NCBI RefSeq assembly: GCF_021412585.1
Contig: NZ_JAKCMI010000023.1
Coordinates: 124,001 to 188,000 of the forward strand
DNA length: 64,000 bases
From: Halomonas alkalisoli
GTDB lineage: Bacteria; Pseudomonadota; Gammaproteobacteria; Pseudomonadales; Halomonadaceae
Direction of reading: 5' to 3'
Both the position numbers and the translations under genes were made by a program. The notes below the pieces were generated by a model. It was not told the origin of the DNA, searched no databases, and saw only the letters and a program-made list of their open reading frames with translations. Numbering within the stretch: the stretch's first letter is position 1; each line of letters opens with the position of its first letter. Below are positions 56,971-64,000 of this stretch, one piece after another.

Positions 56971-56992
56971 TCGAATCTCCTTTCCCGCTCCA
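56971..56992 (+). pseudogene. tRNA-Gly 3'-end relic 2
   Basis: The last 22 bases of tRNA-Gly (from TCGAATCTCC to CCA) recur here. Upstream, TGCCAAGGC at about 56935 recalls the anticodon loop, followed by unrelated GC-rich sequence. No full tRNA folds. Confidence 0.85.
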
Positions 56993-57143
56993 GTTTCTCC
57001 CCCCTAAAAGAATTTGATCACCTTGCCCATGGGCGAGGGCTTCTGCGTTTTTCCCGTTCGCGACTTGAAAAAATGCTTCGCGCCCTAATGTCTTGAACTC
57101 TCTTTCCGTCTCAACGCAAGCTATCCCAACGCAAGGATGTCTC

Positions 57144-58106
57144 ATGGCCGAACCGGCGCTGTCGATCCGTGGCCTGACCAAGGTCTACGGCAACGGCTTT
57201 CACGCCCTGAAGGGCATCGACCTCGACGTCGAGCAGGGCGACTTCTTTGCCATGCTGGGCCCCAACGGCGCCGGCAAGTCCACGACCCTCGGCATCGTCT
57301 GTTCGCTGGTGCAGAAGAGCGCCGGCAAGGTCTCGGTCTTCGGTATCGACATCGACCGAGACTTCGCCCGCGCCAAGTGCCTCATGGGCGTGGTGCCGCA
57401 GGAGTTCAACTTCAACCAGTTCGAGCAGGTGATCGACATCGTGCTGGCCCAGGCGGGCTACTTCGGCATGACGCGCCGCGAGGCGCTGCCCCGGGCCGAA
57501 CGGCTGCTCCGGGATCTGGGGCTTTGGGACAAGCGTAACGGCAATGCCCGCATGCTCTCCGGCGGCATGAAGCGCCGGCTGATGATCGCCCGTGCGTTGA
57601 TGCATCGGCCCAAGCTGCTCATCCTCGATGAGCCCACCGCCGGCGTCGACATCGAGTTGCGTCGCAGCATGTGGGAGTACCTGCGTCGCATCAATCGCGA
57701 AGAGGGCACGACCATTATCCTGACCACCCACTATCTCGAGGAAGCGGAGAGCCTCTGTCGTAACGTGGCGATCATCAATCACGGTGAAATCATCCGCAAC
57801 ACCAGCGTGCGCGGGCTGCTCGCCGAACTCGATACCGAGACCTTTCTGCTCGACCTGGCTCACCCGGTGGACGAGCCGCCGGCCATCGATGGCTTCGAGG
57901 TGCACCAGGTGGATGCCGCCCAGCTGGCGGTGGCGGTCCATCGTGGTCAGCGCCTGAACGATATCTTCACCGCGCTGAGTGAGCGAGGCATTCAGGTGGT
58001 TTCCATGCGCAACCGCGCCAACCGGCTCGAGGAGATGTTCGTTACCATGGTCGAGCAGGGCAACGAGGAAAAGGCTGAAGCCGAGCGCGCGGAGGCCCGT
58101 TCATGA
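57144..58106 (+). CDS. ABC transporter ATP-binding protein (YadG-like)
   Basis: A 320-residue ATPase of an ABC-2 exporter. Walker A GPNGAGKST (about residues 40-48), signature LSGGMKRR, Walker B LLILDEPTAGVD and the H-loop TTHYLEEAE are intact. The last 90 residues are a regulatory C-terminal extension. The ATG at 57144 has AAGGA 6 bases upstream; the frame opens at 57093. It overlaps its permease by 4 bases. Substrate unknown; homologues are the E. coli YadGH pair. Confidence 0.92.
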   Translation: MAEPALSIRGLTKVYGNGFHALKGIDLDVEQGDFFAMLGPNGAGKSTTLGIVCSLVQKSAGKVSVFGIDIDRDFARAKCLMGVVPQEFNFNQFEQVIDIVLAQAGYFGMTRREALPRAERLLRDLGLWDKRNGNARMLSGGMKRRLMIARALMHRPKLLILDEPTAGVDIELRRSMWEYLRRINREEGTTIILTTHYLEEAESLCRNVAIINHGEIIRNTSVRGLLAELDTETFLLDLAHPVDEPPAIDGFEVHQVDAAQLAVAVHRGQRLNDIFTALSERGIQVVSMRNRANRLEEMFVTMVEQGNEEKAEAERAEARS

Positions 58107-58876
58107 ATGCGATTCAGACCGCCATCGCCCTGTGGACCCTGGTGCACAAGGAGATCAAGCGCTTCACGAGGATCTGGCCGCAGACGCTGCTGCCGCCCTC
58201 GATCACCATGACCATGTACTTCATCATCTTCGGCAACCTGATCGGGCCGCGCATCGGCGAGATGGATGGCTTCAGCTACATGGACTTCATCGTCCCGGGA
58301 CTGATCATGATGGCGGTGATCACCAACAGCTACTCCAACGTGGCATCGAGCTTCTTCTCCAACAAGTTCCAGCGCTCCATCGAGGAGATGATGGTCTCGC
58401 CCATGCCCAGCTGGGTGATCCTGGCCGGCTTCGTGTTCGGTGGTATGGCGCGCGGCCTGGGGGTGGGGCTGATCGTCACCATCGTGTCGCTCTTCTTCAC
58501 CCGCATCAGCGTGGCACACCCGTTCCTGACCGTCGGCGTGGTGGTGCTGACCGCCGCGCTGTTCTCCATCGGCGGCTTCATCAACGCGCTGCTGGGCAAG
58601 AAGTTCGATGACATCTCGATCGTGCCGACCTTCATCTTGACGCCGCTGACCTACCTGGGCGGGGTCTTCTACTCGATCTCGCTGCTGCCGACCTTCTGGC
58701 AGGGAGTATCGATGCTCAACCCGATTCTGTATATGGTCAACGTGTTCCGCTATGGCTTCCTGGGTGTCTCCGACATTCCGGTGGGCTGGGCGCTGGCCGC
58801 TATCGTCACCTTCATCGTGGTGCTTTTCGGCATCGCCCTCTGGATGCTGGAAAGTGGCAAAGGAATTCGCAGCTGA
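58103..58876 (+). CDS. ABC-2 type permease (YadH-like)
   Basis: A 257-residue inner-membrane protein with six hydrophobic segments, the ABC-2 half-permease layout. The conserved region LTPLTYLGGVFYSISLLP (about residues 175-192) is the ABC-2 signature. It overlaps the ATPase gene by 4 bases and queF by 1 base, so all three are one operon. Why an exporter is tied to queF is not evident from sequence. Confidence 0.92.
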   Translation: MNAIQTAIALWTLVHKEIKRFTRIWPQTLLPPSITMTMYFIIFGNLIGPRIGEMDGFSYMDFIVPGLIMMAVITNSYSNVASSFFSNKFQRSIEEMMVSPMPSWVILAGFVFGGMARGLGVGLIVTIVSLFFTRISVAHPFLTVGVVVLTAALFSIGGFINALLGKKFDDISIVPTFILTPLTYLGGVFYSISLLPTFWQGVSMLNPILYMVNVFRYGFLGVSDIPVGWALAAIVTFIVVLFGIALWMLESGKGIRS

Positions 58877-59712
58877 TGACACATCATCGTCCCGATACCC
58901 TCGAGCATGCCCCGCTGGGGCGCGAGTCCGCCTACCCGGAGCGCTATGATGCCGGGCTGCTCTATCCCATTCCCCGTGCCGCCAATCGGGCGCCGCTGGG
59001 CATCGAGGAGGGCAGCCTGCCCTTCGTCGGCGAGGACGAGTGGCATGCCTTCGAGGTGAGCTGGCTCAACGGGCGCGGCAAGCCGATTGTCGCCGTGGCA
59101 CGCTTCCGCCTGCCGGCAGACTCGCCGAACCTGATCGAGTCCAAGTCCTGGAAGCTCTATCTCAACGGCTTCAACCAGACCCGCTTCGACAGTCGCGAGC
59201 AGGTGATCGACACCCTGGTAGCGGACCTTTCCGCCGCCGCGGGTGCTCCGGTCTCCGTCGAACTGTTCGGTGTCGACGACAACGTCCTTGCCGTACAGCG
59301 CCTGCCGGGCGAGTGCCTCGACGAGCTGGATATCGAGATTGCCGATTACACGCCCAGCGCCGAGCACCTGCAGGTGGCAGAGGAGGTCGTGGAGGAGACG
59401 CTCTACTCGCATTTGCTCAAGTCCAACTGCCCGGTGACCGGCCAGCCCGACTGGGGCAGCCTGCTGATCCGCTATCGTGGACCGAAGCTCGACCGTGAAG
59501 GCCTGCTGCGCTACCTGATCGGCTACCGCCAGCATCAGGATTTCCACGAACACTGCGTCGAGCACATCTTCACAGACCTGATGGCCCGGGCGCGCCCGGA
59601 ACGGTTGCTGGTGCTGGCGCGCTACGTGCGTCGCGGCGGGCTGGATATCTCTCCCTGGCGCGCCACCCCCGGCGAGAGGCCGCCCGAGCCGCTGCGGCTG
59701 GCACGACAATAG
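58876..59712 (+). CDS. queF: NADPH-dependent 7-cyano-7-deazaguanine reductase QueF
   Basis: A 278-residue enzyme that reduces preQ0 to preQ1 in queuosine synthesis. It is the long, two-domain YqfO/E. coli type (282 residues). The active Cys is Cys185 in SNCPVTGQPDWGS; the NADPH motif with ESKSWKLYLNGFNQTRF is in the N-terminal part, and HEHCVEHIF carries the substrate Glu. The ATG overlaps the TGA of the permease gene. The second 143-bp repeat starts 20 bases after its stop. Confidence 0.94.
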   Translation: MTHHRPDTLEHAPLGRESAYPERYDAGLLYPIPRAANRAPLGIEEGSLPFVGEDEWHAFEVSWLNGRGKPIVAVARFRLPADSPNLIESKSWKLYLNGFNQTRFDSREQVIDTLVADLSAAAGAPVSVELFGVDDNVLAVQRLPGECLDELDIEIADYTPSAEHLQVAEEVVEETLYSHLLKSNCPVTGQPDWGSLLIRYRGPKLDREGLLRYLIGYRQHQDFHEHCVEHIFTDLMARARPERLLVLARYVRRGGLDISPWRATPGERPPEPLRLARQ

Positions 59713-59732
59713 CGGCTTGGGTAAAGTGCTCT

Positions 59733-59875
59733 AGGCTTCGTCTGAAAAGCCGGCGAGCGAAGGTCAGACAAGGCAAAAATCAGCGAAAAAACGGAGTTTA
59801 CGGGGTGTAAATGAGTACTTTGAGCTGATTTTTAACGCCGTATGGCCAAGCGCAGGCACTTTTCGGACAAAGCCT
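59733..59875. repeat. 143-bp inverted-repeat element, copy 2
   Basis: Same length and orientation as copy 1 (1550-1692), with 12 base differences by hand count. The end repeats are AGGCTTCGTCTGAAAAGC and the complement of ACTTTTCGGACAAAGCCT, with 3 mismatches. The apical TTTAC/GTAAA stem is conserved while its loop changed (GAGCT to GGGGT). It lies just after the queF stop. Confidence 0.85.
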
Positions 59876-59927
59876 GGATTCGAACCGATAACCGACGGGG
59901 CCATGCGCCACCGATGAGGAGAACATC

Positions 59928-60488
59928 ATGGATGCGATGACGCTGCTGCATGAACGCAGCTCCATGGGCAAGCTCATGGGGCCGCCGCCTGGCCCCGAGC
60001 AGCTCGAAGCGATCTACCGGGCCGCGCTGCGGGCACCCGACCACAAGGAGCTGCGGCCCTGGCGCTTCATCGAGTTTTCGGGAGAAGGGCTCGACCGCCT
60101 GGGCGAGCTGTTCGCCGAAGCCGAGTTCCGCGAGGACCCGGATGTCGGCGACGCGGCCCTGGATGCCGTGCGCAAGAAGCCGCATCGGGCCCCCATGATC
60201 ATTGCCGTGGTCGCGAAGGTGACACCGGATATACCCAAGGTGCCGAAGATCGAGCAGGTGGTCTCGGCCGGCTGTGCCGGCCATGGCATCCTGCTGGCGG
60301 CCCACGCCCTGGGGCTGGGGGCCATGTGGCGCAGCGGCAAGTACGCCTTCGACCCCACCGTGCGCAAGGGCCTCGGCCTGGAAGAGGAAGACGAGCTGAT
60401 CGCCTTCATCTACCTGGGTCAGTTGGCAGGGCGCCACAGGCCCGTTCCCGAGCACCGCCTCAGCGACTTCGTCGAACGCTGGACCTGA
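59928..60488 (+). CDS. Nitroreductase-family FMN protein (YdjA-like)
   Basis: A 186-residue flavin oxidoreductase of the small YdjA type. The N-terminal motif LHERSSMGKL and APDHKELRPWRF bind the FMN phosphate; GHGILLAAHALGLGAMWRSG is the central helix. It uses NAD(P)H to reduce nitro or quinone-like compounds; the real substrate is unknown. GAGGAGA lies before the ATG. A thioesterase-like gene starts 4 bases after its stop. Confidence 0.88.
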   Translation: MDAMTLLHERSSMGKLMGPPPGPEQLEAIYRAALRAPDHKELRPWRFIEFSGEGLDRLGELFAEAEFREDPDVGDAALDAVRKKPHRAPMIIAVVAKVTPDIPKVPKIEQVVSAGCAGHGILLAAHALGLGAMWRSGKYAFDPTVRKGLGLEEEDELIAFIYLGQLAGRHRPVPEHRLSDFVERWT

Positions 60489-60492
60489 AGCC

Positions 60493-60996
60493 ATGCGCGA
60501 AATCGGTATTCCTCACCCGCGCCTGCCGCTGCCCGAGCCCGGCCAGCGGGACGATGCGCAGGCCTTCCTTGCCTGGCTCAGTGATGCGATCCCCATGGTC
60601 GAGCACCTGGGCATTCGCGAGATGCGTTGGGAAGGGGAGCAGCTGGTGTGGGCGCTGGCGCTCGCTCCCAACCTCAACGACAAGGGCACCGGCTTCGGTG
60701 GGGGCCTGACCGCCCAGTCCACGCTGCTGGGCTGGTGCTGGACCACGCTCTGGCTGCGCGAGCATGGGCTTGCCCGCGACGTCGTCGTGGCCGAGGCCAC
60801 ACAGCGCTTCCTGGCGCCGGTGATCGGCGACTACCGCATGACCTGCGCGCCTGAATCGCCGAAAGGGCCCGACAGCCTGGCGGCGCAGTTGCAGAGTCGT
60901 GGGCGAGGGCGGATCAGTCTGGTCCAGCAGCTCTGGTGCGGCGACACGCTCTGCCTGGAAGCGCATGGCAACTACGCCGTGCTGTCCGCCGCCTGA
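60493..60996 (+). CDS. Hotdog-fold putative thioesterase (YiiD C-terminal type)
   Basis: A 167-residue protein matching the YiiD_C thioesterase family (PF09500). The key stretch is NLNDKGTGFGGGLTAQSTLLGW (NLNDKGTGFGGG, about residues 58-69), with the hotdog helix after it. The substrate is probably an acyl-CoA or similar thioester, not known. It is coupled to the nitroreductase gene by a 4-base gap. Confidence 0.78.
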   Translation: MREIGIPHPRLPLPEPGQRDDAQAFLAWLSDAIPMVEHLGIREMRWEGEQLVWALALAPNLNDKGTGFGGGLTAQSTLLGWCWTTLWLREHGLARDVVVAEATQRFLAPVIGDYRMTCAPESPKGPDSLAAQLQSRGRGRISLVQQLWCGDTLCLEAHGNYAVLSAA

Positions 60997-61019
60997 ACCG
61001 GGGAAAGCCGAAAACCGGC

Positions 61020-61048
61020 TTGCAAACGCGCACTTAAGCCGTTAATAT
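61020..61048 (+). promoter_or_regulatory. Promoter of tRNA-Ser
   Basis: TTGCAA (61020-61025), 17 bases, TAATAT (61043-61048), followed by TTGCGCCG. The tRNA starts about 47 bases after the expected transcript start. Confidence 0.65.
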
Positions 61049-61101
61049 TTGCGCCGTTCTGACGTACAAGGCACAGCCCAAGGGCGTGAGGACCACAATG
61101 T

Positions 61102-61189
61102 GGAGGGGTGTCCGAGTGGTCGAAGGAGCACGCCTGGAAAGTGTGTAAGTCGAAAGGCTTCGAGGGTTCGAATCCCTCCCCCTCCGCCA
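61102..61189 (+). tRNA. tRNA-Ser (GGA)
   Basis: 88 bases with the long class II variable arm and encoded CCA. Acceptor GGAGGGG pairs with CCCCTCC; the anticodon loop CTGGAAA has GGA; the T-arm has GGTTCGAATCC. Confidence 0.97.
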
Positions 61190-61197
61190 CGAATACC

Positions 61198-61233
61198 GAA
61201 AAAGCCGCTGATTTCAGCGGCTTTTTCTTTTTT
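61198..61233 (+). terminator. Terminator of tRNA-Ser
   Basis: A 14-bp perfect stem (GAAAAAGCCGCTGA and complement) is followed by a T-run, 9 bases after the tRNA. Confidence 0.92.
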
Positions 61234-61460
61234 GGCTGTATCTTCATCTGCTCCATACTTTACAGTTGGCTTTCCCTGTATCGTCTCGGAGCCTGTTGGA
61301 CAACCGGGAAGCGCGTGACTCACCGACGCGATACTCTTCGCCTGGGGATCGTGGCGAAGCTGGATGGCACGACTGGAAGCCTATGCCGAGGTGCTCAAGA
61401 AGTCGGTCGCTGGGCCGGACACCCTTCCATAGTGTTGCGTTTGGAACTTGAGGCCGCCCA

Positions 61461-62852
61461 ATGACATCTTCGAGCGATTCCGCCCCCCCAAGCTTCATCC
61501 GCACCCTGGCCAAGGGGTACGCGGTGATGATCCTGTTGCTCGTGGGGCTAGTCCCAGTTTTTTCGATTGCCTACCTGTATTTTTTTCAGACCCCCGCGCT
61601 TCGCTTCGAACATCATGGCTTTCACGAAATTGCCATCGGCATTTCGCTGCTACAGAGCGGATTCATCGCCTATGTTACTTACCGCTGTTACCACCAAACC
61701 CAAGAGCTGTTTCTACGCTGGCTTACGCTTGGTTTTCTGGGATTTACTGTCATCTACGGTTTGCACGGAGCCTTCACTCGTCTTTCACCCGACCACCTTA
61801 TGCTGTTTACCTTGTATGGCCCAGCATCCCGGCTGGTAATGGCCAGTTGCCTGTTAATTGGTTTAATGACATATGTTCGGCAAGAAAAACCCGCCTCTCA
61901 AGCACGGTCTTTAGGGTATTGGCTGGCCTGGCTCGGAGCGTTCTCGGCCATCAATGCCTTTGTCTATCTAGTGGCTTTCTCGCAGTGGGCGGAGCTGTCC
62001 CGGTGGGTGCTGGAAATTGCAGCCATGAGCATCATGTTGAGTTGTGCGTTGATCATTGCGGTGCGGCGGATTCGCTCGCCCCTGATGACGATCTACGCAT
62101 TGTCGGTCCTGTTTTTCTCACAATCCTCTCTCGCTTTCCTGCTGGGGTCGGCATGGAGTCACATGTGGTGGCTGGCCCACGCAAGTTTTGCGGCCGGTTT
62201 CATGGCATTGAGCTATGGCGTCATCCAGGCGTTCCTGACAACGGGGTCCTTCTCCCGGGTTTACAGTCAAGCAGAACTGGTTGAGCAGATCCGGGCGGAG
62301 AAAGCGCGAACTGACGACGCCTTGCTTGATTTGCAACGTGCGCATGAAGCGCTTGAGGTTTCCGCTGCAACAGATTCACTCACGGGCTGCGCGAATCGCC
62401 GGGAATTTGAAGCTCGGGGTTTGGCAGAAGTTGAACGCGTAAAACGCAGCGGGGCACCGCTCTCATTTGTGACGATCGATCTTGATCACTTCAAGCAGAT
62501 CAACGACGACCATGGTCATAGAGCGGGAGACGAAGTGCTCAGAGTATTTGTCAAACTGGCGAAGATGACGTTGCGTCCCAGCGACTTGGTTGGTCGCATA
62601 GGCGGTGAAGAGTTTGCCCTTATCCTCCCTGACACATCGCTCGAAGGCGCCGCGCTGATAGCGGAACGATTACGGCAGCTCACTGAACGTGAAGTTGTTA
62701 CGCTTGCCGGGACACAGATTCGATTCACGGTAAGCCTCGGTGTTGCACAGTACGGCCACGACGGAGGCACATATGAATCCGTAATCGACACCGCAGACAG
62801 CCGCATGTATCGCGCAAAACAGGCAGGACGCAATCAGGTCACTGCGCCATGA
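61461..62852 (+). CDS. Membrane-bound diguanylate cyclase
   Basis: A 463-residue protein. The first 260 residues hold about eight hydrophobic segments, a MASE-like sensor that I cannot assign to a named type. A coiled linker (about 265-300) leads to a GGDEF domain with RIGGEEF near residue 380 and an RxxD inhibitory site (RPSD) five residues before it, so it should make c-di-GMP with product inhibition. GAGG lies about 8 bases before the ATG. The gene is visibly less GC-rich than the backbone and follows tRNA-Ser, which hints at later arrival. Confidence 0.88.
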   Translation: MTSSSDSAPPSFIRTLAKGYAVMILLLVGLVPVFSIAYLYFFQTPALRFEHHGFHEIAIGISLLQSGFIAYVTYRCYHQTQELFLRWLTLGFLGFTVIYGLHGAFTRLSPDHLMLFTLYGPASRLVMASCLLIGLMTYVRQEKPASQARSLGYWLAWLGAFSAINAFVYLVAFSQWAELSRWVLEIAAMSIMLSCALIIAVRRIRSPLMTIYALSVLFFSQSSLAFLLGSAWSHMWWLAHASFAAGFMALSYGVIQAFLTTGSFSRVYSQAELVEQIRAEKARTDDALLDLQRAHEALEVSAATDSLTGCANRREFEARGLAEVERVKRSGAPLSFVTIDLDHFKQINDDHGHRAGDEVLRVFVKLAKMTLRPSDLVGRIGGEEFALILPDTSLEGAALIAERLRQLTEREVVTLAGTQIRFTVSLGVAQYGHDGGTYESVIDTADSRMYRAKQAGRNQVTAP

Positions 62853-62910
62853 GTATCGCGGTCGTCTGGTTTTTTCCCACCAATGCTTCTCCCGAGACTA
62901 TTGTTTGTAG

Positions 62911-63327
62911 TTCCAGCACCTCCCCCTCGACACTTCTGCTGAGGAAGTACTAGGGGGCAAGCTGGAAGGCGCGGTGGCACGCTCCCTATACGATGGCCTG
63001 TCGCTGGTCATCGTGGCGTTGGGGCTGTTCGCACTGCCGGAGATCATCGATCTGCTGGCCAGGGGTGGCGCCATCGCCGAGCGCTCGAAGGGCCTCGGCC
63101 ACGGCTGGGTGCAAGGGGCGAAGGAGGAGTGTGACTTCACCGACCTGGCTGAAGACGAGGAGACCCCGGCCTTCTACGCCCGTGGCCTGCTGTTCTTCGC
63201 CTGGATGGGGGGCTTCGTGGGGTTGTTCTTCCTGATCGGTGCTCCAAGATTGATCTATCCAGGTGTTTCTCGGGAAAGCTGCTCGATCGACGCCATCTGC
63301 ATGATGTGGCCGTCATGCTTTGGATAA
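62911..63327 (+). pseudogene. Fragment of a tripartite tricarboxylate transporter (TctA/TctB-like)
   Basis: The frame is open from 62911 after a stop and has no credible start or ribosome site (a GTG lies at 62974). The part SLYDGLSLVIVALGLFALPE resembles an internal TctA membrane segment. It is followed, without the rest of TctA, by FYARGLLFFAWMGGFVGLFF, which resembles TctB. The sequence then ends in unrelated residues. A complete TctA has about 500 residues. I read it as a deletion remnant; family recognition is by eye. Confidence 0.5.
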
Positions 63328-63375
63328 TAAACTGGTAGGCTACCCAGTGCATGGGAGCAGCATTCAGGGAGAGCT

Positions 63376-64000
63376 ATGGCCTTTCGATTCCAGCGCCGCA
63401 TCACCCTCGCGCCGGGGCTGCGGCTGAACCTCAGCAAGCGTGGCCTTGGCCTGTCGGTGGGGCCTCGTGGGGTTGGCCTTAACCTAGGCCCCCGTGGGGT
63501 GCATGGTCATGCCGGCCTTCCCGGCACCGGTCTGGCTTACCGCCAACAGCTCAATACCAAAAATGGGGGGCGGCGGGGAGCTGTCGCTTCGACATCATCA
63601 GGCAGAAGCGCGGCGTCAGTCCTGGAGGCTCTGCTGGCAGAAGGTGCTTCCTTGCCGGTGCAACTGGAGGTGCGAGACAGCGGTCAGGTCGATTACTTTC
63701 ACGCTGATGGTCTCCGGATGAGCGATGCTGAGGCGCGCGTGCTGCGCCGCCATGCGGAAGTCTCACTCCGGGAGCAGCTGGAGGCACACTGCCAGCGGTT
63801 GAACGAAGATCTTGTGCGGCTAGGTACGCTGCATGAGCAGACGCCTCACCCCGATAACAGCGGCTATATCCCCCAGGGCTTTGAGGAGCCGCCGCCTTCA
63901 CCACCGGTATCCATCTCGCTTGCCTGGTGGCATCGGCTATGGCCACCGGCCAGGCAGCGGGTCGAGCAGGAGAACCATCAGCGCCAAGCGACATTCGACG
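63376..64000 (+). CDS. DUF4236-domain protein, 3' end outside the window
   Basis: 208 codons are visible and the frame is still open at the window end. The N-terminus is the DUF4236 domain: FRFQRRITLAPGLRLNLSKR, then GLSVGPRGVGLNLGPRG and GLPGTGLAYR (residues 2-58). The family has no known function and often occurs in variable gene neighbourhoods. The following 150 residues are charged, with possible coiled-coil (residues 115-155) and a Pro-rich patch. AGGGAGAG lies just before the ATG. I see no gene between 63328 and it. Confidence 0.8.
   Translation, partial: MAFRFQRRITLAPGLRLNLSKRGLGLSVGPRGVGLNLGPRGVHGHAGLPGTGLAYRQQLNTKNGGRRGAVASTSSGRSAASVLEALLAEGASLPVQLEVRDSGQVDYFHADGLRMSDAEARVLRRHAEVSLREQLEAHCQRLNEDLVRLGTLHEQTPHPDNSGYIPQGFEEPPPSPPVSISLAWWHRLWPPARQRVEQENHQRQATFD

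Noticed and set aside
56823..57096. Short frames translating tRNA-Gly sequence
   Set aside because: They read through an intact tRNA and its relic; the apparent conservation is that of the tRNA.
61108..61464. Frame of 118 codons through tRNA-Ser and its terminator
   Set aside because: It is a translation of the tRNA and terminator, not a gene.
56811..63265. A 15-base match (TGATCTATCCAGGTG) between the tRNA array and the transporter fragment
   Set aside because: One or two 15-base matches are expected by chance in 64 kb, and nothing else links the two places.

Overview
The window looks like chromosome from a high-GC gammaproteobacterium, most likely a Halomonas-like member of the Halomonadaceae. 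I base this on the gene content, the pseudomonad-type ribosome modulation factor, the 531-residue isocitrate lyase, the giant NAD-glutamate dehydrogenase and the gene order. No species can be named from the sequence alone. Almost all of it is housekeeping backbone at high coding density; only the two ends and a few inserts look accessory.

Layout. 1-2.6 kb: end of a DUF1266-like gene, a 143-bp inverted-repeat element and an NlpC/P60 lipoprotein. 2.6-10.2 kb: a divergent LysR/MFS pair, periplasmic MsrA, a VTT-membrane/flavin-disulfide-reductase fusion in operon with a CDP-alcohol phosphatidyltransferase, SlyD, a small membrane protein and a glycine-zipper lipoprotein. 10.4-25.3 kb: aceA, a GNAT gene, roxA, a cobalamin adenosyltransferase, purB, hflD, mnmA, then a TetR plus two-gene RND efflux cassette, then nudJ, rluE and icd. 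Apart from the RND cassette and the cobalamin gene, this follows the enterobacterial order icd-rluE-nudJ-mnmA-hflD-purB-roxA. 25.4-35.8 kb: the N-degron set clpS, clpA, (infA), bpt and aat, then ftsK, lolA and rarA. 36-43.6 kb: a hemerythrin-like protein, murI, trmA and the 1613-residue glutamate dehydrogenase. 43.7-56.1 kb: pyrD, rmf, rlmKL, a glutaredoxin-like gene, a PAS-GGDEF-EAL protein, a WGR-domain protein, pdxB, htpX, alaA, an rbgA-type GTPase and msrB. 56.2-57.0 kb: a tRNA array with three Glu and three Gly genes and two 3'-end relics. 57.1-61.2 kb: an ABC-2 exporter with queF, the second 143-bp element, a nitroreductase, a YiiD-type thioesterase and tRNA-Ser. 61.4-64 kb: a less GC-rich stretch after tRNA-Ser with a membrane diguanylate cyclase, a broken tripartite tricarboxylate transporter fragment and a DUF4236 gene that runs off the window.

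How the parts work together. aceA and icd compete for isocitrate. clpS, clpA, bpt and aat form one complete bacterial N-degron pathway. pyrD, rmf and rlmKL combine pyrimidine synthesis with ribosome modification and hibernation. TetR sits between two near-identical operator sequences, so autoregulation and control of the RND pair are easy to predict. Two c-di-GMP enzymes (48.0 and 61.5 kb) have GGDEF domains with intact RxxD inhibitory sites, but their sensor regions differ completely.

The observations I rate highest are the paired 143-bp elements, the VTT-flavoenzyme/phosphatidyltransferase operon, the collapsed periplasmic sensor of the EAL protein, the tRNA-Gly relics, a sigma-32-like promoter before htpX, and the palindromes upstream of rmf and aceA. 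I found no CRISPR array, complete insertion sequence, prophage or rRNA gene.
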